64,000 nucleotides of DNA from the NCBI GenBank assembly GCA_965284315.1, contig OZ260072.1, positions 1,488,001 through 1,552,000 of the forward strand, read 5' to 3'. The notes under the pieces were generated by a model. The model worked only from the letters and a program-made list of their open reading frames with translations. It was not told the DNA's origin and made no database searches. The position numbers were made by a program, and so were the translations under genes. Source of the DNA: PCRC01 sp017848435. Its GTDB lineage: Bacteria > Pseudomonadota > Gammaproteobacteria > Burkholderiales > Burkholderiaceae_C. The first letter of the stretch is position 1; each line of letters starts with the position of its first letter. Below are positions 24,790 through 33,117 of this stretch, in pieces.

Positions 24790-25584
24790 ATGGGCGATTC
24801 ACAAGGCTTTGGTGGTTTCGGCAAGTTCGTGCCGGGTTTTGATTTTCTGCAGAACCTGACCAAGCAGGCCTCGGCCAGCGCGTCCGGGGCCATTCCGCAA
24901 ATGCCCAACCTGTCCAGCTGGGTCGCCCCCACGCTGAACGTGGAAGAGCTGGAAAAGCGCATCGAAGAACTCAAGGCGGTGCACTTCTGGCTGGAGCAAA
25001 ACTCCAAGGTGCTGGGCGCCACCATCCAGGCGCTGGAGGTGCAGAAAATGACGCTGGCCACCCTCAAGGGCATGAACTTCAGCATGGGCGACATGGCCAA
25101 CGCCTTCAAGCTCAAGGCCACCGAAGCCGTGGGCAGCACGCTGATGGGCGGCGCACAAAAGGTGGGTGAAAAAGCCAGTGGCACCGCCAAGTCGGCGTTT
25201 GACATGGCCACCGGTGCGGCGGGCATGGCAGCCAGCGCCGTAGGCGGTGCCGCCACAGGCGCGGCCAAAGCCGTGGCCAACAAGCGCAAGGCCAGTGCCG
25301 CCAAATCGGCCGCCGCCGGTGGCGTGGTGGACCCGATGCAGTGGTGGGGCGCACTCACCGAACAGTTCCAGGGCATTGCCGCCAGCGCCATGAAAGACGT
25401 GGCCCGCAACACCGCCATCGACACCACCCGCCACATGGCCACCGGCATGGCCAAGGAAGCCATCAAGAGCGCCACCGGCATCGCCCGCGCGGCGGGCAAG
25501 ACGCTGACCGCAGGGGCCGCCCCACGCAAAGCTGCGCCCCGCAAGGCCGCCGCCAAAACCACCCGCCGCAAAGCCGCACGGTAA
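24790..25584 (+). CDS. PhaM-like polyhydroxyalkanoate granule-associated protein
   Basis: A 264-residue protein. The N-terminal half matches PhaM: an FGKFVPGFDFLQNL start, then the signature APTLNVEELEKRIEELKAV and ATIQALEVQKMTLATLKGM. The C-terminal half is Ala/Lys-rich, ending in histone-like repeats (APRKAAPRKAAAKTTRRK). PhaM activates PHB synthase and ties granules to the nucleoid, and the basic tail fits DNA binding. The start at ATG 24790 (MGDSQGFGGFG) agrees with the family. No pha genes are nearby. Confidence 0.82.
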   Translation: MGDSQGFGGFGKFVPGFDFLQNLTKQASASASGAIPQMPNLSSWVAPTLNVEELEKRIEELKAVHFWLEQNSKVLGATIQALEVQKMTLATLKGMNFSMGDMANAFKLKATEAVGSTLMGGAQKVGEKASGTAKSAFDMATGAAGMAASAVGGAATGAAKAVANKRKASAAKSAAAGGVVDPMQWWGALTEQFQGIAASAMKDVARNTAIDTTRHMATGMAKEAIKSATGIARAAGKTLTAGAAPRKAAPRKAAAKTTRRKAAR

Positions 25585-25690
25585 GCCGTGCGTTGCGTTG
25601 CCCTGCCCCCAGCCTGCGGCGGGGCATGCCGTGACGGGCGGGGGCGGTTTGCTCTACCATGGAGCCCACTTTCCCGCACCTGCCCACCCT

Positions 25691-26950
25691 GTGAAACTCT
25701 TTCCCTACGGCCACGCCACCCACCCGCAATGGCGCATGGCCGCCGGCCTGGTGCTGGCGCAACTGCGCGCCCAGATGGCGCTGCCCGATTACGCCAATGC
25801 CCCCACGCTGGGCCTGCTCTACATCACCGACCACTACGCCAGCGAGGCGCAAGACATCCTCGACCACCTGAGCGGTGAACTCGCCGAGGTGACCGACTGG
25901 TCGGGCACGGTGGGTGTGGGCATTGCCGCCAACAACGCCGAGTACTTTGACGAGCCGGCCATGGCGCTGATGCTGCTGGAGTTCCCGCCCGACCAGTACC
26001 GCGTGTTTTCCGGTGTGGCGCCCCTCGGTTTGGGCTTTGAAGCCCACACCGCGCTGGTGCACGTGGACGGCAGCATGCCCGATGTGGCCGAACTCATCCA
26101 CGACATGGCCGACCGCACCACCACCGGCTACCTGTTTGGCGGCCTGTCGTCCAGCCGGGGCGCCACAGTGCAGTTTGCGCTGGGGGGCAACGGCAACATC
26201 AAAGGGCAGGGCGCGGCGCGCGGCGTGTTCAGCGGCGGCATGTGCGGTGTGGCCTTTGCCGAAGGCGTGAATTTGGTCTCGCGCGTCACGCAGGGCTGCC
26301 AGCCGATCACCCCGGCACGCGAGATCACCGCGGTGCAGGAGAACGTGGTCATCAGCCTGAATGGCGAACCCGCGCTCGACGTGCTGCTGCGCGACCTCGA
26401 CATCACGCTCGACCAGCCCCAGGTGGCGATGCAGCGCCTGCGCGCCACGCTGGCCGGTATCGTGCCGCAAGGGGAGGCTGGCGATGGTGGCGTGGGCCGC
26501 GCCGGCAACTTCGGTACCGACGTGGTGGTGCGTCACATCATTGGCCTCGACCCGGCCCGCAAGGGCGTGGCGATTTCCGACCGCACCGAGCCTGGCATGC
26601 GCGTGGCCTTTTGCCAGCGCGACGCCACCGCCGCCCGCGCCGACCTGGTGCGCATCTGTGCCGAAATTCGCGAAGAACTGGAACCCGAAGACATGCCGCT
26701 GGCTACCGCCAGTGCGCTGTCAGCACCCGAAGCCGAATCTGCCCCCCACCCCGCGCGGCGCATTGCCGGTGCCATCTACGTGAGCTGTGCCGGTCGCGGC
26801 GGCCCGCACTTTGGCGCCCCCAATGCCGAGCTGCAAATCGTCCGCCGGGCCTTGGGCGATGTGCCTTTGGTGGGGTTTTTTGCAGGCGGCGAAATCGCCC
26901 GGCACCACCTCTACGGCTACACCGGCGTGTTGACCGTTTTCACCGCCTAG
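25691..26950 (+). CDS. FIST domain sensor protein
   Basis: A 419-residue protein with a FIST_N domain (about residues 25-215; VGVGIAANNAEYFDEPAMALM, GYLFGGLSSSRG) and a FIST_C domain (about 230-400; ending VGFFAGGEIARHHLYGYTGVLTVF). FIST proteins sense small ligands, possibly amino acids, usually with signalling domains in the same or neighbouring proteins. None is fused here. The start is a GTG at 25691 (VKLFPYGHATHPQW); no better codon is seen. Confidence 0.85.
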   Translation: MKLFPYGHATHPQWRMAAGLVLAQLRAQMALPDYANAPTLGLLYITDHYASEAQDILDHLSGELAEVTDWSGTVGVGIAANNAEYFDEPAMALMLLEFPPDQYRVFSGVAPLGLGFEAHTALVHVDGSMPDVAELIHDMADRTTTGYLFGGLSSSRGATVQFALGGNGNIKGQGAARGVFSGGMCGVAFAEGVNLVSRVTQGCQPITPAREITAVQENVVISLNGEPALDVLLRDLDITLDQPQVAMQRLRATLAGIVPQGEAGDGGVGRAGNFGTDVVVRHIIGLDPARKGVAISDRTEPGMRVAFCQRDATAARADLVRICAEIREELEPEDMPLATASALSAPEAESAPHPARRIAGAIYVSCAGRGGPHFGAPNAELQIVRRALGDVPLVGFFAGGEIARHHLYGYTGVLTVFTA

Positions 26951-26955
26951 AAAAT

Positions 26956-27034
26956 AAGCCCCCACGCTCCCCACTGCGTGTGGTTCGCTGCCCCCCTAGG
27001 GGTCCGTGCCTTGCTTGGGGCGGCCCGGCGCGGC
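26956..27034 (+). repeat. GC-rich intergenic palindromic repeat, copy 2
   Basis: CCCCCACGCTCCCC, then CCCCCCTAGGGG, then GCTTGGGGCGGCCCGGCG. The same block order as at 10930-10988. It fills the gap between the convergent FIST and XRE genes. Confidence 0.55.
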
Positions 27035-27038
27035 GGCT

Positions 27039-27770
27039 TTAACGCCGTAGGACGGTAAAAGCCCCAAATTCCCAACGCCGCATCGCCAACAGCAACGTGT
27101 AACCCTCGCGGTCAGCCTCGGCCAGTTTCTGGTCGGCCAGGTGCTGCTGTGCAAAGTCCTGTGCCACGCGCTGCATGCGCTCCATGAACGACGGTGCCAG
27201 CGCGCGGCTGATGGCGCCATGCACCATCAGCAGGCCTTCGCCCGGGCCGTCAAAACCACCGGCGTAATAGTCCACCAGCGCGTTCTCGCGGAAGTAGCTC
27301 ATCACCGGGCCATGCGGCCGCCAGCGGAAGGTCTTGGCCAGCTTGAGGCGGTAGCGGTTCAGTGGCCGCAGCTCGATGATGCCGATGCGGTCCAGTTGCG
27401 CCAGGTACTTGATGCCCTCGGCCTCGCTCAGCCGGTACTGGCCGGTGACCTGCTCCAGCGTCCACTGGCTCAGCACGCAAATCGCCACCAGCAGCAGCTT
27501 CTTGTCCGCCACCACCGCCTGCTCTTGCGCCTGCGTCATCTCGGCCAGCAGCGGCTGCGCGTCGGCCACGCGGCGGGCGAGGTCGGCAAAGTCGAGCCGC
27601 AACGCACGGCAGATCGCGTCAATCCGCGACAGTGGCATCTCGCCCCGGGCCAGCATGCGCTTCACGCTCGACTCCGCCATGCCCAGCGAGAGCGCCAGGT
27701 CGGCATAGGTCATGCGGGCCGATTTGAGTTCGGCCTTCAGCGCCAGAACCAGGTCTGCGGTGGTGCTCAT
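27039..27770 (-). CDS. XRE family transcriptional regulator
   Basis: A 243-residue regulator with an N-terminal Cro/CI-type helix-turn-helix at residues ~17-60 (MTYADLALSLGMAESSVKRMLARGEMPLSRIDAI). The remaining ~180 residues form a conserved but unnamed ligand or oligomer domain seen in betaproteobacterial relatives. It diverges from the MFS-acyltransferase gene across 128 bases and is a candidate regulator of it. Confidence 0.83.
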   Translation of the reverse strand: MSTTADLVLALKAELKSARMTYADLALSLGMAESSVKRMLARGEMPLSRIDAICRALRLDFADLARRVADAQPLLAEMTQAQEQAVVADKKLLLVAICVLSQWTLEQVTGQYRLSEAEGIKYLAQLDRIGIIELRPLNRYRLKLAKTFRWRPHGPVMSYFRENALVDYYAGGFDGPGEGLLMVHGAISRALAPSFMERMQRVAQDFAQQHLADQKLAEADREGYTLLLAMRRWEFGAFTVLRR

Positions 27771-27898
27771 GCGGGGCTCCTGGTACCGCCAAAAGATACC
27801 TTGGGGTGATTATGCGGAAGCTGTATCGAATACGGGCATGGCTGCCAAGGTTTGCGGGCAGAATCGCGGCAACGGTGCACTTTCACAAAGGCTTGTTC

Positions 27899-29815
27899 AT
27901 GCGCGTCGAGACACCCAACCCCGGCCACACCAACCAGTTTGCGCTGTTGAAGCAACGCCGTTTCGCGCCGTTTTTCTGGACCCAGTTTGCCGGGGCCGCC
28001 AACGACAACCTGTTCAAGTTCGCCTTCACCGTGATGGTGACCTACCAGCTCAGCGTGGGCTGGCTGCCGCCGGCCTTGGCCGGGCTGGTGATTGGCGCGC
28101 TGTTCATCCTGCCGTTTCTGCTGTTCTCTGCCACCAGCGGCCAGCTGGCCGACAAGGTGGGCAAGACGGTGATGATGCGCTTTGTGAAGAACCTGGAAAT
28201 CGCCATCATGGCGTTGGCCGCCTGGGGCTTCATCGTCGCCAGCGTGCCGATTTTGCTGGCCTGCACATTCCTGATGGGCTTGCACTCCACCCTGTTCGGC
28301 CCGGTGAAGTTTGCCTACCTGCCGCAGGTGCTGAACAACCGCGAACTTACCGGCGGCAACGGCATGGTGGAGATGGGCACCTTTGTGGCGATTCTGCTGG
28401 GCAACGTGGCCGGTGGTTTGCTGGTGGCCATTCCCGACACCGGCCACCGCGACGTGGCGATTGCCTGCGTGCTGATGGCGGTGCTGGGCCGTGCGGTGGC
28501 GCAGTTCATTCCCAGCGCACCGGCCACCGACCCGGGCCTGAAGATCAACTGGAACCCGGTGACGGAGACTTGGCGCAACCTGAAATTGGCGCACGGCAAC
28601 ATTGTCGTTTTTCGCTCGCTGCTGGGCATCAGCTGGATGTGGTTTTTTGGCGCGGTGTTCCTGAGCCAGTTCCCGAGTTTTGCCAAGGAGGTACTGCACG
28701 GCAACGAGCAGGTGGCGTCGCTGTTGCTGGTGGTGTTTTCGGTTGGCATTGGCATTGGCTCGCTGCTGTGCGAGGTGTTGGGCCGCCGCCAGGTGGAAAT
28801 TGGCCTGGTACCGCTGGGTGCCATCGGCATGAGCGTGTTTTCCATCGACCTCTACTTCGCCTGCCGCAGCCTGCCAGCGGCCGAGGTCATGAGCGCCGCC
28901 ACCTTCATTGCGCAGCCCGCACACTGGCGCGTGATGGCCGACCTGCTGCTGCTGAGCCTGTTTGCCGGCCTCTACAGCGTGCCCATGTACGCGCTCATCC
29001 AGCTGCGCAGCGCCGCCACCCACCGCGCCCGCATCATCGCCGCCAACAACATCCTGAATGCGCTGTTCCTCATTGGCAGCTCGGTCATTGCCGGCGCGCT
29101 GCTGAAGCTGAACTTCACCATCCCACAAATCTTTTTGTTCACCGGCCTGGCCAATGCGGTGGTGGCGGTTTACATCTTCCTGCTGGTGCCCGAGTACCTG
29201 CTGCGCTTTGTGGCCTGGGTGCTGTCGCACTTCGTCTACCGCTTCAAAATTCAGGGTGACGAGCACATTCCCACCGAAGGCGCGGCGGTGCTGGTGTGCA
29301 ACCACGTGAGCTTTGTAGACGCCGTGTTGCTGATGGCCGCCAGCCCCCGCCCGATCCGCTTTGTGATGGACCACCGCATCTTCGCCACGCCGGTGCTCGG
29401 CCGCATGTTCAAGCTGGCCAAAGCCATCCCCATCGCGCCCCAAAAAGAAGACCCCGCCGCCTACGCCGCTGCTTTCGAAGCCGCCGCGCAAGTGCTGCGC
29501 GAAGGCGACCTGCTCGCCATCTTCCCCGAGGGTGGCCTGACCAAGGACGGCGAATTGCAGGCGTTCAGAGGCGGCATCATGAAGATCCTGGAACGCGCCA
29601 AAGCCGATGGCATTGCACCCCCGGTGGTGCCCATGGCGCTGACCAACCTGTGGGGTTCGTACTTCAGCCGGGTAGAGAAAGGCACCGCGATGACCAAGCC
29701 CTTCCGGCGTGGTTTTTACAGCCGGGTGGGGCTGAATGTGGGTGCGCCTGTGGCAGCGGAAGCGGTGTCGCCGGAGGGGTTGCGGGAACGGGTGGCAGGG
29801 CTGTTGGGCGGTTGA
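27899..29815 (+). CDS. MFS transporter-acyltransferase fusion (LplT/PlsC type)
   Basis: A 638-residue inner-membrane protein. Residues ~15-420 are an MFS domain similar to lysophospholipid flippase LplT (FFWTQFAGAANDNLFKFAF is characteristic). Residues ~435-638 are a PlsC-type acyltransferase: the HX4D motif is NHVSFVD with H469, and the second motif is FPEGGLTKDG from F542. It should flip lysophospholipids inward and re-acylate them, the job done in E. coli by LplT plus Aas, but without the Aas AMP-ligase part. Start chosen at ATG 27899 (MRVETPNPGHTNQFALL). Confidence 0.88.
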   Translation: MRVETPNPGHTNQFALLKQRRFAPFFWTQFAGAANDNLFKFAFTVMVTYQLSVGWLPPALAGLVIGALFILPFLLFSATSGQLADKVGKTVMMRFVKNLEIAIMALAAWGFIVASVPILLACTFLMGLHSTLFGPVKFAYLPQVLNNRELTGGNGMVEMGTFVAILLGNVAGGLLVAIPDTGHRDVAIACVLMAVLGRAVAQFIPSAPATDPGLKINWNPVTETWRNLKLAHGNIVVFRSLLGISWMWFFGAVFLSQFPSFAKEVLHGNEQVASLLLVVFSVGIGIGSLLCEVLGRRQVEIGLVPLGAIGMSVFSIDLYFACRSLPAAEVMSAATFIAQPAHWRVMADLLLLSLFAGLYSVPMYALIQLRSAATHRARIIAANNILNALFLIGSSVIAGALLKLNFTIPQIFLFTGLANAVVAVYIFLLVPEYLLRFVAWVLSHFVYRFKIQGDEHIPTEGAAVLVCNHVSFVDAVLLMAASPRPIRFVMDHRIFATPVLGRMFKLAKAIPIAPQKEDPAAYAAAFEAAAQVLREGDLLAIFPEGGLTKDGELQAFRGGIMKILERAKADGIAPPVVPMALTNLWGSYFSRVEKGTAMTKPFRRGFYSRVGLNVGAPVAAEAVSPEGLRERVAGLLGG

Positions 29816-29831
29816 TTGACGAAGACCGGGT

Positions 29832-30449
29832 ATGCGTTTTCAAGGAAAAATTTCGAATTGGAAAGATGTCCAGGGCTTTGGCTTCATCTTGCCCAATGGT
29901 GGTGGCAAGCAAGTGTTTGTGCACATCAAATCGTTTGCCAATAGGCAGCGCAGGCCTGTGGGCAACGAGCTTGTAACTTACGAGATCAAGACCGATGAGG
30001 CGGGTCGAATGCGCGCTGAGAACGTTGCATTCGCAGGCAAGCGTGCGCCATCGACAGCTTCTGTTGAGCGAAGCAACATGGCGCTGGTGTTGTCCGCAGC
30101 CTTTCTGTTTTTTGTTGCAGGATCCACCTTCGCGCGCAAGCTGCCATTGGCGCTGCTGGGCTTGTATTTCGCAGCAAGTGCCATTGCCTTTGTGGCGTAT
30201 GCGCTTGACAAGTCGGCCGCAAGAAATGGGCAATGGCGAACCCAAGAGAGTACGTTGCACCTTTTCGCATTGATCGGCGGCTGGCCGGGCGCTCTGGCTG
30301 CACAAAATTTGCTTCGTCACAAGTCTAAGAAGCACACTTTTCAGGCGGTCTTTTGGCTGACGGTGTGCATCAATTGTGGCGTTCTTGGGTGGTTATTCAC
30401 GTCTTCCGGAAGAACTGTGCTCGACAGGCTCATGGGCGGGCTCCTTTAG
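29832..30449 (+). CDS. Cold-shock domain/DUF1294 membrane protein
   Basis: A 205-residue fusion. Residues 1-70 are a cold-shock-like fold with a degenerate RNP1 (GFGFILPNGG) and RNP2 (VFVHIKSF). Residues ~80-200 are a four-helix DUF1294 membrane domain (YALDKSAARNGQWRTQE, LIGGWPGALAAQ). Nucleic acid binding at the membrane is inferred. The gene is visibly richer in A/T than its neighbours, which hints at separate ancestry. It sits 16 bases after the MFS-acyltransferase gene. Confidence 0.87.
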   Translation: MRFQGKISNWKDVQGFGFILPNGGGKQVFVHIKSFANRQRRPVGNELVTYEIKTDEAGRMRAENVAFAGKRAPSTASVERSNMALVLSAAFLFFVAGSTFARKLPLALLGLYFAASAIAFVAYALDKSAARNGQWRTQESTLHLFALIGGWPGALAAQNLLRHKSKKHTFQAVFWLTVCINCGVLGWLFTSSGRTVLDRLMGGLL

Positions 30450-30468
30450 CCAAAAAGACGCGAAAACC

Positions 30469-30954
30469 ATGAACATCCACCTTGGCTACCTGCCCGGCTG
30501 CATCGGCCGCATTGCCCAATTGCACGCGCAGTTCTATGCCGCTGCCACCGGGTTTGGGGTGGACTTTGAAGCCAAGGTGGCCAAGGAGCTGTCCGACTTT
30601 TGTCTGGGTTACCAAGAGGGGCGCGATGCGCTCTGGCTGGTGATGGACGGCGCGCGCATTGAGGGGTCGATGGCCATCGACGGTTCGCACCACGCCGAAC
30701 ATGGCGCGCACCTGCGCTGGTTCATCACGTCCGACCAGACGCGTGGCACCGGCATGGGCACGCAGCTGTTGTTGGCGGCCCTGCAGTTTTGCGCCAGCCG
30801 GTCGTACAAAAAGATCTACCTCTGGACGTTTGACGAACTGCCTGCTGCGCGCCATCTCTACGAGAAGCATGGGTTCCAGCTCGTGCGCACCCAGCGTGGC
30901 ACGCAGTGGGGGCGCGAGGTCAATGAGCAGTTGTATGAGCGCCTGGACGTTTGA
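30469..30954 (+). CDS. GNAT family N-acetyltransferase
   Basis: A 161-residue single-domain acetyltransferase. The acetyl-CoA loop is TRGTGMGTQLLLAALQF (Q/RxxGxG/A pattern). The C-terminal YEKHGFQLVRTQ motif is typical of GNATs linked to MarR regulators. Substrate unknown. The ATG at 30469 gives the family N terminus (MNIHLGYLPGCIGRIAQLHA). It is 19 bases after the cold-shock/DUF1294 gene. Confidence 0.87.
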   Translation: MNIHLGYLPGCIGRIAQLHAQFYAAATGFGVDFEAKVAKELSDFCLGYQEGRDALWLVMDGARIEGSMAIDGSHHAEHGAHLRWFITSDQTRGTGMGTQLLLAALQFCASRSYKKIYLWTFDELPAARHLYEKHGFQLVRTQRGTQWGREVNEQLYERLDV

Positions 30955-30981
30955 TCGCCATCTGACTTTGGGGGAGCCGCC

Positions 30982-31257
30982 ATGTGCCGCAACATCAAGA
31001 CCCTGTTCAACTTTGAGCCGCCCGCCACCGAGCTGGAAATCCGCGACGCGTCGCTGCAGTTCGTTCGCAAGCTGAGCGGCTTCAATGTGCCGTCCAAGGC
31101 CAATGAAGCGGCTTTTGACCGCGCGGTGGACGAGGTGGCCGCTGCGGCACGCCACCTCATCAGCGCGTTGGTGACCACCGCCGAACCGCGCGACCGGGAC
31201 ACAGAGGCGGCGCGTGCCCGCGCGCGTTCTGCTGCACGGTTTGGGGGGAACCCGTGA
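30982..31257 (+). CDS. DUF2277 family protein
   Basis: A 91-residue cytoplasmic protein matching DUF2277 from the first residues (MCRNIKTLFNFEPPATE) to the middle helix pair. The conserved cysteine is residue 2. Function unknown. Its stop overlaps the start of the next gene by 4 bases (GTGA), indicating translational coupling. Confidence 0.85.
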   Translation: MCRNIKTLFNFEPPATELEIRDASLQFVRKLSGFNVPSKANEAAFDRAVDEVAAAARHLISALVTTAEPRDRDTEAARARARSAARFGGNP

Positions 31258-32051
31258 GCAGGGGGCGTGGCGTGCTGCGCGCGCTGGCCACGCTGTTGCT
31301 CACCGTCATGCTGCCGGCGCAGGCACACACCACGCCGCAAGTGGTGGACATTCCCACCCGGCCCGGTGTGACGCAGCGCCTACTGGTGCTGGCGCCGCCA
31401 CAGCCCCGGGCCACGGTGCTGTTGTTGGCGGGTGGCCACGGCGGGCTGCGGATTTTCCCCAATGGCTCCATGCAGTGGGGTGCCGGTAATTTTCTGGTGC
31501 GTTCGCGCCAGTTGTTTGTTGACCAGGGCTTGCTGGTGGTGGTGGTCGATGCGCCGTCAGACCGGCAGTCGCCGCCTTACCTGTCTGGCTTTCGGCAAAC
31601 GGCTGGCCATGTGGCCGACCTCAAGGCCGTCATTGCCTGGGCGCGGGAACGGGCCGGGGTGCCGGTCTGGCTGGTTGGCACCAGCCGGGGCACGGAGTCG
31701 GCTGCCTATGTGGCGACCGAGTTGACGGGTCCCGACGGACCAGACGGCGTGGTGCTCACCGCCACCCTCATGACCGATCCCCGCGGCCGGCCTGTGCCGG
31801 CCATGCCGCTGGGCAACATCCGCGTGCCGGTGCTGCTGGTCCACCACGCGCAGGACGGCTGCGCGCAATGCGCGTTCTCATGGGTGCCGACCTTGAAGAG
31901 CCGCCTGGCCAACGCGCCCAGGACCGGCGTGTTGGCCTACCAGGGCGGCGAATCGCACGGCGACCCCTGCGAGGCCTTTGCCTTCCACGGCTTCAATGGC
32001 CTCGAGGCCGAGGTGGTGCAGCAAACCGCCGCATGGCTGCTGGCGAAGTGA
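31254..32051 (+). CDS. Exported alpha/beta hydrolase
   Basis: A 265-residue hydrolase with a signal peptide (to PAQAH, residue ~24). The nucleophile elbow is GTSRGTES, serine near residue 144; an acidic residue and ESHGDPCEAFAFHGF near the C terminus offer the catalytic histidine. Three cysteines (two in DGCAQCAF) are unusual and may form a disulfide. Substrate unknown. Starts with GTG overlapping the DUF2277 stop. Confidence 0.8.
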   Translation: MSRGRGVLRALATLLLTVMLPAQAHTTPQVVDIPTRPGVTQRLLVLAPPQPRATVLLLAGGHGGLRIFPNGSMQWGAGNFLVRSRQLFVDQGLLVVVVDAPSDRQSPPYLSGFRQTAGHVADLKAVIAWARERAGVPVWLVGTSRGTESAAYVATELTGPDGPDGVVLTATLMTDPRGRPVPAMPLGNIRVPVLLVHHAQDGCAQCAFSWVPTLKSRLANAPRTGVLAYQGGESHGDPCEAFAFHGFNGLEAEVVQQTAAWLLAK

Positions 32052-32158
32052 CAACCGCTTCACCAACAAAAAGTACCGTTAAATAATACCCATGGTGCGT
32101 TCAAAGCGCCATTGAGATTAATAAAACGACTTTTCAGTCCGGCGCACCGGACACTGCA

Positions 32159-32185
32159 GGCCTCTCAACAACACAAGAGGTTTGT
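32159..32185 (+). promoter_or_regulatory. Hairpin that would mask the yiaA-like ribosome binding site
   Basis: CCTCT (32161-32165) can pair with AGAGG (32176-32180), which is the Shine-Dalgarno sequence 5 bases before ATG 32186; two G-U pairs may extend it. The loop is A/C-rich and unstructured. Translation could be conditional (thermometer-like or protein-opened); this is a prediction from sequence only. Confidence 0.45.
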
Positions 32186-32623
32186 ATGCAAGTTCAGATA
32201 CACCGTGACACGCCCGCCTGGCAACTGCAGGTCTGGTTGTCGTTCCTGATGGCCGTGTTTCTGTGCGGCGTGGGGCTCGCCTGGTTGCCGGGGCAAGCGA
32301 TGGCACAGGCGTTCATGGTGATGGGCTATGTCTTCTGTTTGTCGGCCGCGTTCGTGTTGGCCAAGTTCGTGCGTGACAGTGAGCAGGCCCGCCGCAGCGC
32401 GCAACCGGCCGACACACCGATGTTCAAGTGGGTGGTCTGGGGTGGCTTCTTTCTGGCCATGGGGCTGACCGGCTGGGGCCTGTGGCAGATGCCGATCAAC
32501 GAGACCTACAAAGCCTTTTTGGGCGTGAGCTGGCTCTACCTGATCACCAGCACCTTCACGCTGGCCAAAACGCTGCGCGACAAACACGAGGCCGACCGCG
32601 CTGCGGTGCGCCACGCGCAATGA
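32186..32623 (+). CDS. YiaA/YiaB family inner membrane protein
   Basis: A 145-residue protein with four membrane segments in two similar halves (each about VW..FLMAVFLCGVGL / VVWGGFFLAMGLTGWGLW), the YiaAB repeat layout. Function unknown. Its ribosome binding site lies in a possible hairpin. An upstream stretch (32052-32158) without coding includes a palindromic CCGGCGCACCGG. Two exported unknowns follow on the same strand. Confidence 0.82.
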   Translation: MQVQIHRDTPAWQLQVWLSFLMAVFLCGVGLAWLPGQAMAQAFMVMGYVFCLSAAFVLAKFVRDSEQARRSAQPADTPMFKWVVWGGFFLAMGLTGWGLWQMPINETYKAFLGVSWLYLITSTFTLAKTLRDKHEADRAAVRHAQ

Positions 32624-32649
32624 ACGTCACCCCACCAGGAGCACACGAC

Positions 32650-33108
32650 ATGACGACACGGTTCACTTCATTTTTCATGGCGCTGCTGACAGTTTTTGCG
32701 CTGGCTGGCAGCCCCATGCGTGCCCAGGCGCAAAGCGAGGCGTCGGCCCTGAGCACACTGCCGCTGGCTTCGGTGGTGGTGGCGGGCAGCGCCGCATCGG
32801 CCACGGCGGGGGCGCTGGTGACGCTGCCAGTCGCGTTGTCGGTGGGTGGTGCGGTGCTGACCGTGCGGGCGGTGGAAGCCTCGGCCCGGGGCACGGTCTA
32901 CCTGCTGGAGCGGGCGTCTGACGGTGCGCAGGCCAGCATCGTGCTGGCAGGCCGTGGGCTCGGGGCGCTGTCGGTGGGCGTGGGCACGGTGGTGGCGGTG
33001 AGTGTGGTGGGGGCCGGGGTGGTGCTGTCGGTGGCGGGCGAAGCGATGGCCTTCATTCCCAATGCACTGGGCCGCGCGCTGCTGCACAACGAACGCGTGA
33101 CGCACTGA
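32650..33108 (+). CDS. Exported Ala/Val-rich protein of unknown function
   Basis: A 152-residue protein: signal peptide (to AQAQ, residue ~28), then a hydrophobic Gly/Ala/Val-rich body without cysteine, with two probable membrane-spanning stretches (about 45-65 and 105-130). AGGAG 10 bases before ATG 32650 decides the start over an ATG at 32620 that overlaps the previous stop. It is followed after 9 bases by the DUF2145 gene. I recognise no family. Confidence 0.68.
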   Translation: MTTRFTSFFMALLTVFALAGSPMRAQAQSEASALSTLPLASVVVAGSAASATAGALVTLPVALSVGGAVLTVRAVEASARGTVYLLERASDGAQASIVLAGRGLGALSVGVGTVVAVSVVGAGVVLSVAGEAMAFIPNALGRALLHNERVTH

Positions 33109-33117
33109 GGGGGCGCC

